Below, one piece after another: positions 34,129-42,144 of a stretch of 49,436 bases of DNA. Position 1 is the first letter of the stretch; each line of letters starts with the position of its first letter. The DNA comes from Lachnospiraceae bacterium. GTDB lineage: Bacteria; Bacillota; Clostridia; Lachnospirales; Lachnospiraceae. Under the pieces are notes generated by a model. It searched no databases. It was not told where the DNA came from and worked only from the letters and a program-made list of their open reading frames with translations. The translations under genes and the position numbers were made by a program. Where the stretch lies: positions 1-49,436 of the forward strand of contig CAAEWE010000038.1 of assembly GCA_900759665.1 (NCBI GenBank). The letters run 5' to 3'.

Positions 34129-34166
34129 TGAAAGAGTGTTGATAGTTTTTATCGGCACTCTTTTTT
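34129..34166 (+). terminator. Terminator after the sigma/anti-sigma operon
   Basis: AAAGAGTGTTGAT pairs fully with ATCGGCACTCTTT (two G-U pairs) around AGTTTTT, followed by TTTTT. Just upstream, 34095-34113 (TGTGGGTAGTCTGAGTT) resembles an end of the dispersed element described at 34174. Confidence 0.88.
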
Positions 34167-34173
34167 GTTAAAT

Positions 34174-34707
34174 ACTCAAACTTCGCACATGTAATATATA
34201 GCTGAGCCCATAATATTTCTTATGTCCGCAGTGTAAATATGATTTTTGCCTCGGATTTTTTGAATAACCGTGAGCTGTGTACACCAAAATTATCTTGTCA
34301 CTTACGGATTTCGAAAAGTCTATATGCTTTGCTGTTTCGATGTTCGATGAACGTGTCTTCCCGTACACGCCTCCGGGTGGGATTCAGGTGTTTCGTAAGG
34401 CACTTGTGCTCGCCACTACTTGCATCCTGTTTTGCAGGATGCTATGTAGTGCTGCGTAGCACACTGTAGCGGGAGCGTGTCTGTCGAAATAGCTGATCCC
34501 ACCCAGGAGACGTGGTCGTCCAGACACGTATTCATCGAAACATTGCAAAGCAAAGACTTTTCAGAAATCCTACTGATCTGCGTCAATTTTGGTGTCACAG
34601 CTTCTCGGTTTTGCCAGATATCCTGAGGCAAAAATCTATATTAAGTTTCCATGGACATAAGCAATATTATGGGCGCAACCGAATCATTGTTGTGCGAAGT
34701 CTGAGTT
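34174..34707. repeat. Imperfect palindrome of about 530 bp, long form of the dispersed element
   Basis: The stretch 34061-34887 has no gene. Within it, 34174-34707 can fold on itself over its whole length. The left end ACTCAAACTTCGCACA mirrors the right end TGTGCGAAGTCTGAGT; CCCATAATATTTCTTATGTCC (shortened here) mirrors the segment at 34650-34674; GATTTTTGCCTC mirrors GAGGCAAAAATC; ACACCAAAATT mirrors AATTTTGGTGT; CGAAAAGTC mirrors GACTTTTC; GGTGGGAT mirrors ATCCCACC. The apex is a perfect GCATCCTG-TTTTG-CAGGATGC hairpin at 34422-34442. The outer ~110 bases of each arm are related to the short copies at 1-111 and 39655-39782. No long ORF, tRNA or transposase is present. Confidence 0.8.
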
Positions 34708-34887
34708 AAATATAGCATTTAGATGTTAATTATGACATTTTACAACAATAAAAAATAAAGTGTGATAATATGTAAAATGAAATATGTAACCGGGTGGGAG
34801 TAGAAGGTTTATCGATGTCATTTGTATCAAGTCATACGGATACAGGTGAAAGAAACTATTTAACAACAAAGATATGGGAGGTTAATC

Positions 34888-37605
34888 ATGAGAAAAGGGA
34901 AAAGAAAAAAACTTTTATCCTTTGCCTTGGCATTGTCCATGGTAGTGACAGCAACGAATGTACCAATGAAACAGGCATCTGCAGAGGAGATGCAGGATGG
35001 GACAGTGGCAGAAGAAGGATATGCCTCATCGGCATCGGATGAGTGGTATAGGACACCGGCACCGTATGATGAATATGCTACATCAGTCCCGGATGAGTGG
35101 TGGAATACGACATCAGCACCGGATAAAGGATACGCCACACCGGCACCGGATGAGTGGTGGAATACGACATCAGCACCGGATAAAAACGATCAACTGGTGG
35201 ATGAAGAGGACGGTTATACGGCATATCTGATGTTTACAGATGATGATTTTAAATGGGGAAATTGGAATACTCAGGCTGAAGGTGGAGTGGGAAAGGATGC
35301 CGTGATCACCGGAGATGGAACTTACACAGTATCGATCAATAAAGAGGACTTTACAAACGGAGAGGCGGATAAATCTGCAAATGGAGTCAAAATTTTAACT
35401 ATTGAGTTAATGGGGATGGCAGAGGCGGACAATCTGGATGTCAGCCATATGCAGATCAAGGATGTCACAGTGTCGTGTGATGGAAAGGTATTTCCAACGG
35501 ATGATTCCAAGATATATTTTGGAGGTATTGAGAATAAGGGAAATCTGCGTCTGGAAATTTGTAATGAATATGGTTATCACAACGGCAGCTTTAAAACAAA
35601 AGATGTCTTTGATCCGGATGGAAACTTTGGTTTTTCCGAAGAATTGTCCGTGACCTTTACATTAGAAGGAATTCAGACCGGAAAAACATCGTACAGCACA
35701 TTTTATGAGTATGATAGCGAAGGGGGTGTAACCAATCGGCTTGTTAGGACTTTGGATCAGTGGAATAAAGAAGCAGGACCAGTAGAGGAGCCGGTATATA
35801 CAGCTTCGCCGGTCAGAACGGTTTCGCCGGATGCCAAAGATCTGCCTCTGGATTGGGAGGATGGCTATCAGGCATATGTAGAATGTGGCTATAATAATCG
35901 GAATGAAGGGACAAGTATTACTTACAGTGGAGAAAATCTGGATGTATTAAAAAATCCGCATATCACCGGTGATGGTACATACGAGGTATGTCTGTATAGA
36001 AGCTTGCTTGATCAGGAAGAGGAGAAGCCGTATGTAGAATCTACAGAGAAACCGGTTACGCCTGTACCGGATGCCGGCTCTGAGAGTGGGTTTAATAGTC
36101 TGAGGGTTACTTTCAATGGAATGGCAGAGGCGCAAAACTTTGATATTTCCAATATGGCAATCAAAGATGTGAGTGTGGTATGTGATGGGGAAGATCTGAT
36201 CGATGATGATTCACAATTGGTATTGTGGAATACAGGTGGCAATCTGTGTTTAGGGGTGAATTTTGCATTTGACAAGGAAAATTTCCATTCATTTTTAGAT
36301 TATATTCATATCACCTTTACCTTAAAAGGAATCAAAAGGGGAACTACACCGGCAGATCTTTTTTACTGGCAGACCGTGGAAACGTGGAATGCAGGTGTGG
36401 GAGATCCGGATGAGGACTATCCGCAGCAGACCTGGTGTCCATCTTATCCGACGACCGGTTCTGAAATCTATCCGTCCTGGGGACCATCTTATCCGGCGAC
36501 GGGTTCTGAAATCTGGCCGTCCTATCCGGCGACCGGTTCCGAAATCTATCCGACCTGGGGACCATCTCATCCGGCCACCGGTTCCGAAATCTATCCAACC
36601 TGGGAACCATTTCATCCGGCGACTACCCCGTCGGTTATAACGACACCGTCCTTTGGACCGGTTCCACCATTGCCGACGGCTCAGACGTCAGCGACTCCAT
36701 GTCCTACGGAGAGTCCGGAACCGTCTGCTATCCCAACCGAAAAACCGACACCGGTTTATCCGACTGTCGAACCGACAAAGGATCCGCATGCTGTTGCAAC
36801 AGACAGACCAGTGAGAACACCGGGTACTACCGGAAATGATATTTGGGCAACTGCAGTACCAACAAAGGTACCGGTTCCAACGGTAACACCATCAGAAGAA
36901 CCAACCGGGCTTCCGGAAGTAACGCAGGATCCATCGGTACAGCCTGGAGATGAGCCGGTGGTAACACCGGGAGATCAGACATCCTCTGATCAGCAGCCAA
37001 ACGGACAGCCGGACACAACATTACCGGACAATCCGGCAGGTCCGGATCGCGATGCTCTGTTGGCTGTTAATGATCCGACAGAGGTAACTATAGCTCCGAT
37101 ACCGGCGGCTACGATTCTACCTGGCGAGGAGTATGATGTAGATGACGAGGATGAGGAAGATGATGTCGAGAAAGGCAGCGAGATTGAGGATAAATCCGGA
37201 TCTACCTACACGGTAACCCAGACTGGCAAGAAAGCAGAGGTAGAGTACTCTGCACCAAAGGAAAATGCAAAGGGTACGGTTAAGATACCGGATAAGGTTA
37301 CCATCAACGGTGTCAGCTACAAGGTGACTTCTGTGGCAGACAATGCCTTTAAAAATAACGATAAGATCAAAAAGGTAGTGATCAACAAGAATATCACATC
37401 GATCGGAAAGAATGCATTCAGTGGATGCAAGAATCTGAAAACGATCACCATCACCAGCACGAAGCTGACGAAGAAGTCCATTGACAAAAATGCATTTAAG
37501 GGCATTTCCGGAAAGGTAGTGATCAAGGTACCGAAGGGAATGAAGAAGAAATATAAAAAGCTGTTCCGTGCCAAGGGACTGAGCAAGAAAGTACGGATCG
37601 TGTGA
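34888..37605 (+). CDS. Large secreted surface protein with duplicated N-terminal domain, Pro/Thr-rich stalk and BspA-like LRR
   Basis: A 905-residue exported protein. Signal peptide residues 1-34 (core LLSFALALSMVVTATNVP). A short repeat region (about 48-105) has units such as DEWWNTTSAPDKGYATPAP. Two homologous domains follow, about 107-295 and 324-500; each begins DGY.AY, has ITGDGTY(T/E)V and a GMAEA.N.D.S.M.IKDV.V.CDG core, and looks like a beta-sandwich binding module. A Pro/Thr-rich stalk (505-745) includes four YPATGSEIYP-type repeats. An acidic patch (DDEDEEDDVEKGSE) precedes a C-terminal LRR_5/BspA-like domain (about 795-905: AFKNNDKIKKVVINKNITSI, NAFSGCKNLKTITI). There is no C-terminal sorting signal. 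A role in adhesion or polysaccharide binding is inference. GGGAGG lies eight bases before the ATG. Confidence 0.82.
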   Translation: MRKGKRKKLLSFALALSMVVTATNVPMKQASAEEMQDGTVAEEGYASSASDEWYRTPAPYDEYATSVPDEWWNTTSAPDKGYATPAPDEWWNTTSAPDKNDQLVDEEDGYTAYLMFTDDDFKWGNWNTQAEGGVGKDAVITGDGTYTVSINKEDFTNGEADKSANGVKILTIELMGMAEADNLDVSHMQIKDVTVSCDGKVFPTDDSKIYFGGIENKGNLRLEICNEYGYHNGSFKTKDVFDPDGNFGFSEELSVTFTLEGIQTGKTSYSTFYEYDSEGGVTNRLVRTLDQWNKEAGPVEEPVYTASPVRTVSPDAKDLPLDWEDGYQAYVECGYNNRNEGTSITYSGENLDVLKNPHITGDGTYEVCLYRSLLDQEEEKPYVESTEKPVTPVPDAGSESGFNSLRVTFNGMAEAQNFDISNMAIKDVSVVCDGEDLIDDDSQLVLWNTGGNLCLGVNFAFDKENFHSFLDYIHITFTLKGIKRGTTPADLFYWQTVETWNAGVGDPDEDYPQQTWCPSYPTTGSEIYPSWGPSYPATGSEIWPSYPATGSEIYPTWGPSHPATGSEIYPTWEPFHPATTPSVITTPSFGPVPPLPTAQTSATPCPTESPEPSAIPTEKPTPVYPTVEPTKDPHAVATDRPVRTPGTTGNDIWATAVPTKVPVPTVTPSEEPTGLPEVTQDPSVQPGDEPVVTPGDQTSSDQQPNGQPDTTLPDNPAGPDRDALLAVNDPTEVTIAPIPAATILPGEEYDVDDEDEEDDVEKGSEIEDKSGSTYTVTQTGKKAEVEYSAPKENAKGTVKIPDKVTINGVSYKVTSVADNAFKNNDKIKKVVINKNITSIGKNAFSGCKNLKTITITSTKLTKKSIDKNAFKGISGKVVIKVPKGMKKKYKKLFRAKGLSKKVRIV
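35089..35184 (+). repeat. Two 39-bp direct repeats within the surface protein gene
   Basis: CCGGATGAGTGGTGGAATAC and its following 19 bases occur identically at 35089-35127 and 35146-35184, a 57-base period. They encode the DEWWNTTSAPDK units. Near-perfect DNA identity suggests recent duplication and possible length variation. Confidence 0.8.
36439..36620 (+). repeat. Minisatellite of about 45 bp coding for the YPATGSEIYP repeats
   Basis: Four tandem units, mostly 45 bases, each containing CCGGCGACCGGTTCTGAAAT or a variant; one junction lacks six bases. All keep the reading frame. The units code for 13-15 residue repeats in the Pro/Thr-rich stalk. Confidence 0.85.
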
Positions 37606-37707
37606 TGACCATACCATGAAACAAGGTGCGGATCATGCGATGGTCACATAAAAAATAACAGAACAGATGGCATAATAGATGTAATAGGATCATCTGAAAA
37701 AGATCAA

Positions 37708-37742
37708 AAAGGAGATCTGCGGAAATGGCAGGTCTTCTTTTT
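37708..37742. terminator. Terminator between convergent genes
   Basis: AGATCTGC and GCAGGTCT (extended by AAGG/CTT) form a stem followed by TTCTTTTT; an A-rich run on the left side would allow it to work for the opposing response regulator operon as well. Confidence 0.7.
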
Positions 37743-37852
37743 GGATATATTAGGAAAATGCTTGTAACGTAGTGTGAATCAGGGGCAAAACGCTAGTTTT
37801 GCTTTTTATAATATATGACATTAAAAATAGAACTTACAGAAACATTTGCACC

Positions 37853-38473
37853 TCAGGAATGCTGATAATAAAATACGGCAAGCTGCGTCCTGTCCCTGAG
37901 CTGCAGCTTTTCCAGAATGCCGCTGAGATAATTACGGACGGTACCTTCGCTGAGAAAGAGTCTGGCAGAAATTTCCTTATTGCTGAGTCCCTGTGCCACC
38001 AGAGTGATGATCTCATACTCCTTTTCGGTGATGTTATGGGCACTGTAGTCAAAGGAAGGTTCCGCCTTCATGAGTTCCGGAATCTTTTCCATGATCTCAC
38101 TGCCATAAACATTCTGTCCGGAGTAAACAGCGTTGAGAGCCGGAATGATGGTTTCATAATCTTGTTTTACGATATAGCCTTTGGCACCAAGCTGCAGTGC
38201 CTTTGTGATATATTCATCATCTACAAACGTAGTAAGGAACAGCACTCTGGCATAGGGAAACTCTGCAAGTACATCGGATAAAGCTTCCAGACCGTTGCGG
38301 TCCTGCATTCGAATATCCATGAGGAGTACATCAGGCTGGTATTGCCGGTAGAGGGAAAGTGCCTCACTGCCGTCATGACCGATGGCGGTAACATGAATGT
38401 TATCATTGGCCTCCAGGATCATTTTCAAAGACATGCAGACGAGCTGGTCATCATCGATCAAAACGATATTCAT
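37853..38473 (-). CDS. NarL/LuxR-family response regulator
   Basis: A 206-residue regulator. The receiver domain (1-118) has the acidic pair in VLIDDDQLV, the phospho-acceptor Asp in VLLMDIRMQDRNG, the Thr in LFLTTFVDD and the Lys in GYIVKQD. The LuxR-type HTH (about 140-206) reads LTEKEYEIITLVAQGLSNKE then ISARLFLSEGTVRNYLSGIL. AGGAAAGGA lies eight bases before the ATG. The cognate kinase gene lies 72 bases upstream on the same strand, and a divergent ABC-2 exporter operon is the probable target. Confidence 0.92.
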   Translation of the reverse strand: MNIVLIDDDQLVCMSLKMILEANDNIHVTAIGHDGSEALSLYRQYQPDVLLMDIRMQDRNGLEALSDVLAEFPYARVLFLTTFVDDEYITKALQLGAKGYIVKQDYETIIPALNAVYSGQNVYGSEIMEKIPELMKAEPSFDYSAHNITEKEYEIITLVAQGLSNKEISARLFLSEGTVRNYLSGILEKLQLRDRTQLAVFYYQHS

Positions 38474-38545
38474 AATATAATTCCTTTCCTGTTTAATTTT
38501 TATGGGTCACTATCAAAACAGCAGAAGCAGCATTGCGGATAGCCT

Positions 38546-39625
38546 TTATTGTTTTGGAATGGAGATAAAGATGCGAAATCCGTGTTCCCTGCTGATATGC
38601 AGGATTCCGTGAAGAGCTTCGACGCGATCACGCATATTCTGAATCCCCATTCCGTCAATTGGGATTTCGTGGAAATCCTGGGAAGGCTTCACCGGATTTC
38701 CATTATCTTCGATCAAAAGCTGGTAAAATGCCGGATGTTCCTTTGCTGTGATACGTACCCTCGTGGCATTGCTGTGCTTTATAATATTATGGAGTGCTTC
38801 TTTGGTGATGGCAAGGAAGCAGTATTTAATATTTTGAGAAATATGACGGGAAATATCACACTGTAACTGCACGGGACAAAAGGTGAAAGAATCGGTGATG
38901 CCCTGAAGTGCCGATTGTAAGTCAATGGATTCATCTCGCAGGTCATGAACACTGTTGCGGATATTATCCATGGCGAGATTCAGTGTGTCCTTTAAAGCGG
39001 ACAGATGAGGGGTAAGTACTTCGTCCTTACAGATGGCGAGCAGGGCACCTGTCTGCAGAATAGAGCGGGACAGCATATGACCGACATTATCATGGATCTC
39101 TCTGGCAATGCGGTTTCTTTCGCGAAGCGTTGCAATATAGATCTGGTCATTCTGATTCTCTAATACCTTTCGGTTTGCTTCCTGCAGGGAAAGCTCCCGT
39201 TCCACGCTGGTGTCTCGGAGTGTATGGATCTGTTTGATCAAATCCATACGTATCCGGTTGGTGTACGCCAGATAAAAGCTGATCATCGTGACCGGCAGGA
39301 AAAAAAGAATCAGTTCGCTGGAAATCCGGTAACTGTAAATGATCACAGGTAAGAGATAAAGTCCGGCTGGGATATATTGCCGGTGCAGAAACAGCACATA
39401 GCAATGCCAGGGCAAAAATACCGACATTTCCGGAAAAAAGAAACAGAGGATCAAAACGATAATCCCCAGATACGCCCGTTGTTTGTCGGAGGAACAGAGC
39501 AGTTCGAAGCAATATATCGTGATCAGGAGCAGAATACCACTAATGTGTATGGGATCCGTCCGAAACGCCGGACCGGCCAGAATACACAGGATAAACACGA
39601 AAATAGAATCTATGTAGGTAGACAT
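38546..39625 (-). CDS. Membrane histidine kinase of the HisKA_3 (NarX/DesK/LiaS-like) group
   Basis: A 359-residue kinase. About six TM segments fill residues 1-150, with no large external domain. The dimerisation domain has the phosphorylated His in RNRIAREIHDNVGHMLSRS, the typical HisKA_3 motif; the ATPase domain includes HNIIKHSNATRV, LLIEDNGNPV and GMGIQNMRDRVEAL. Start ATG 39625 lies nine bases after GAGGG; ATG 39631 (three bases after) is possible. The frame continues upstream to 39754, but that would run through the dispersed element at 39655. The dispersed element therefore sits immediately in front of this operon. Confidence 0.88.
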   Translation of the reverse strand: MSTYIDSIFVFILCILAGPAFRTDPIHISGILLLITIYCFELLCSSDKQRAYLGIIVLILCFFFPEMSVFLPWHCYVLFLHRQYIPAGLYLLPVIIYSYRISSELILFFLPVTMISFYLAYTNRIRMDLIKQIHTLRDTSVERELSLQEANRKVLENQNDQIYIATLRERNRIAREIHDNVGHMLSRSILQTGALLAICKDEVLTPHLSALKDTLNLAMDNIRNSVHDLRDESIDLQSALQGITDSFTFCPVQLQCDISRHISQNIKYCFLAITKEALHNIIKHSNATRVRITAKEHPAFYQLLIEDNGNPVKPSQDFHEIPIDGMGIQNMRDRVEALHGILHISREHGFRIFISIPKQ

Positions 39626-39654
39626 GGTCATTATCCCTCGTCTTTCTGTAATTA

Positions 39655-39782
39655 GAAACTCAAACTTTCCACACAAGGAACTATAATATACCCAGATTGT
39701 TTCTGGTGTTCCGGGGTGTTGAATATGATTTTTGGCTTTTAAGGGTCTGAACACCCGGAGCTGTGTCTGGAAAGTCTGAGTT
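39655..39782 (-). mobile_element. Complete short MITE-like element with terminal inverted repeats
   Basis: The left end GAAACTCAAACTTTCCACAC (39655-39674) is an inverted copy, with three differences, of the right end TGTCTGGAAAGTCTGAGTTC (39763-39782). The 128 bases between the outer ends hold no gene. The inside matches the copy at 1-111 in the opposite orientation. The ends also match those of the long palindrome at 34174-34707. Flanking AATT occurs near both ends but I cannot call a clear target duplication. The gap 39632-40035 otherwise holds only regulatory sequence. Confidence 0.7.
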
Positions 39783-39846
39783 CGTCAATTTATTGTCTTT
39801 ATTATAAGGGATTTGTCAGGGGATATCCATAAGGAGTTTCATAATG

Positions 39847-39858
39847 TGACAAATGTCA
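39847..39858. promoter_or_regulatory. Near-palindromic operator candidate between the two-component and ABC-2 operons
   Basis: TGACAAATGTCA has TGACA and TGTCA arms around two bases, inside the divergent region between kinase and ATPase genes and within about 190 bases of both. NarL-type regulators bind short inverted repeats of this kind. A possible TATAAT at 39928-39933 for the ABC operon lies downstream, without a clear -35. Confidence 0.35.
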
Positions 39859-40035
39859 TATGTCCTTTTAACATTTTTCACTACCATTATCCCGGGAATT
39901 TCGGTATCATAGGATCATGCATAAAAATATAATGCAAAGGCAGAGAGGATATGCAGTGATCTGTTGAAGGAAATACCTCTGCTCCGGCATGGAATGTATC
40001 TGTATTTCAAAGAGAGCAGATCAGGAAAGGAATGT

Positions 40036-40977
40036 ATGAATCATATGGTTGTAAAAATCGAAAATTTAGTAAAAAGATATGGTGATCTGGTAGCCGTGGA
40101 TCATTTTAATCTGGAGATCGGGGAGGGAGAGATCTTTGGTCTTCTGGGGCCAAACGGCAGTGGTAAATCTACAACGATCCACTGTCTTTTGTCACTGCTT
40201 TCCTATGATAAAGGACATATTGAAATCTTCGGAAAGGAAATGACGCCTGCCAGCTATGATATCAAAAAAGATATCGGTATTATCATGCAGAATGTGGCAG
40301 TATTTCAGGAACTGACGGTTTATGAAAATATTGACTATTTCTGCGGATTATATGTACCGGAAAAGGGACAGAGGAAAAGGCTTGTCGAGGAGGCAATTGA
40401 ATTTGCCGGTCTGTCCGAGTTTCGGAAGTTCTATCCGAAGAAGCTTTCCGGGGGACTTCTCCGCCGATTAAATATTGCCTGTGGAATCGCCCATAAGCCG
40501 AAGCTGATCATTCTGGATGAGCCCACGGTTGCGGTAGATCCCCAGAGCCGTAATAAGATCCTGGAGGGGATTCAGGAGCTGAACCGGCAGGGTGCCACGA
40601 TCATTTATACCACCCATTATATGGAGGAGGTTGAGCAGATCTGTACCCGGATCGCCATTATGGATAAGGGGAGAAACCTAGCACTTGGCACGAAGGATGA
40701 GCTCAAGGCAATGATCGATCTGGGAGAGACGATCCAGATGGAGGTGATGGAGCTGTCGGAGGAGGTTTCCGATGCGATCCGGAGCCTTCCCCATGTGATC
40801 GGTGTCAGCTATGATAAGGGACTTCTCAAGGTACGTTTTTCGAAAGGAAAGCACAACTTACTCCGTCTTTTGGATCTGTTGAAGGAAAAGGAGATAGCGT
40901 TTGGAAATGTTCATTCGGAGCTTCCGACGCTGAATGATGTCTTTCTGGAGATTACCGGCAAGGAACTCAGGGACTAA
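40036..40977 (+). CDS. ABC transporter ATPase of an ABC-2 type exporter
   Basis: A 313-residue ATPase. Walker A is GPNGSGKSTT; the Q-loop is IIMQNVAVFQ; the signature is LSGGLLRR; Walker B is LIILDEPTVAVDP and the H-loop is YTTHYM. A C-terminal domain (about 220-310) ends with LPTLNDVFLEITGKELRD, typical of ATPases paired with ABC-2 permeases in drug, lipid or bacteriocin export. ATG 40036 follows GGAAAGG; the frame from 39964 has no site and looks non-coding. It is the first of three genes (ATPase and two permeases), divergent from the NarL-type two-component operon. Confidence 0.9.
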   Translation: MNHMVVKIENLVKRYGDLVAVDHFNLEIGEGEIFGLLGPNGSGKSTTIHCLLSLLSYDKGHIEIFGKEMTPASYDIKKDIGIIMQNVAVFQELTVYENIDYFCGLYVPEKGQRKRLVEEAIEFAGLSEFRKFYPKKLSGGLLRRLNIACGIAHKPKLIILDEPTVAVDPQSRNKILEGIQELNRQGATIIYTTHYMEEVEQICTRIAIMDKGRNLALGTKDELKAMIDLGETIQMEVMELSEEVSDAIRSLPHVIGVSYDKGLLKVRFSKGKHNLLRLLDLLKEKEIAFGNVHSELPTLNDVFLEITGKELRD

Positions 40978-41010
40978 TGTCAAAAACTGTTGATGCGAAA
41001 AGGAGATTTT

Positions 41011-42144
41011 ATGATACATATCAAATATCGAATGAAAACCATGCTGCGGCAGAAAACGATGATCTTCTGGTCGTTAGCATTTCCGTTGATCCTTGGAATG
41101 CTGTTTTATTTTATGTTTAGCGGGATCAATGATCTGGAACAGTTTCAGAAAGTGCCGGTGGGAGTATTGGAAGGGGATGCGCTGCCGGAGGAGTTTGTCA
41201 CCATGCTGAAAGCGGTAAAAACGGAGGATGAGATTCCGTTATTTCAGGTAAAGACATATGATGATCTGACCGGGGCAGAAAAAGCACTGCAGTCTGAAAA
41301 GATATATGGAATCATTCAGGCAAAGGATGATCTGTCATTGACAGTGAAGTCATCGGATAATTACAGCAGTCTGATCAAGACCTTTCTGGATCAGTATCGT
41401 GAAAATACAGCATTGATCACAGATATGGCAAAGAAGCATCCGGGTCAGGTGTCGTCTTTTGCCATGGATATGGCGGCAGGAGCACAGGCAAAGATCACGG
41501 AAATCCCGTTAAAGGGCACCGATAAGGATCCCTATGCCCAGTATTTTTATGCGCTGATCGCGATGACCTGTCTGATCGGGACCATGGTGGGCATGCACAA
41601 CGGAAATGACATTCAGGCAGACCTCACGGCGGTGGGGGCAAGGAGAAATGTTGCACCGACACCGAAGCTGCGTCAGGTACTGTACGATTTTGTGGCTACA
41701 TATATTTTATACTGCATTATCGTAGCGATCGTGATCGGCGTCTGTGTATTTGTCTATGACCAGGATTTCGGACAGAATGCGGGACTTGTCCTTCTGGGAG
41801 GATGGATCGGCAGCTTTACGGCACTGGCGATCGGAGAGGTGATCGCCGTGTTTGTCAAAGGACCGGTTCAGAAAAAGGAAGGAATCTGTGTGGCAGTATT
41901 TATGATCAGTTCCTTTCTGGCAGGTCTTCAGTGGGGGGACATTACATTTATCATTGAAGAGAAATGTCCGGTGATCAACCGGATCAACCCGGGAACCCTG
42001 ATCGTCAATGGTTTCAAGAGTCTGTCCGTATATGGGGACAGCCATCGTTATATGATCAATATGGTGACGCTGGCACTGATTGGGATAATTAGTGTGATCA
42101 TCAGTGTATGGAAGCTGAGGAGGGTGAGATATGAGAGTATTTAA
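41011..42144 (+). CDS. ABC-2 type permease, first subunit
   Basis: A 377-residue permease. One TM near the N-terminus (residues 20-41, MIFWSLAFPLILGMLFYFMF), an extracytoplasmic domain (about 45-170), then five TM segments (about 178-365) containing LIAMTCLIGTMVGMHNGNDI and the conserved INPGTLIVNGF stretch. AAAGGAG lies six bases before ATG 41011; the ATG at 40990 precedes that site. The 3' end overlaps the second permease gene by 14 bases. The two permeases probably form a heterodimer with two copies of the ATPase. Confidence 0.88.
   Translation: MIHIKYRMKTMLRQKTMIFWSLAFPLILGMLFYFMFSGINDLEQFQKVPVGVLEGDALPEEFVTMLKAVKTEDEIPLFQVKTYDDLTGAEKALQSEKIYGIIQAKDDLSLTVKSSDNYSSLIKTFLDQYRENTALITDMAKKHPGQVSSFAMDMAAGAQAKITEIPLKGTDKDPYAQYFYALIAMTCLIGTMVGMHNGNDIQADLTAVGARRNVAPTPKLRQVLYDFVATYILYCIIVAIVIGVCVFVYDQDFGQNAGLVLLGGWIGSFTALAIGEVIAVFVKGPVQKKEGICVAVFMISSFLAGLQWGDITFIIEEKCPVINRINPGTLIVNGFKSLSVYGDSHRYMINMVTLALIGIISVIISVWKLRRVRYESI

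Noticed and set aside
34174..34707. The large palindrome as a remnant of an insertion sequence with a transposase
   Set aside because: No transposase fragment can be read in any frame; a non-autonomous element or structured RNA fits better.
34239..34709. Short open frames of 60-76 codons inside the large palindrome
   Set aside because: They have no ribosome sites, overlap each other on both strands, follow the palindrome symmetry, and encode no recognisable protein.
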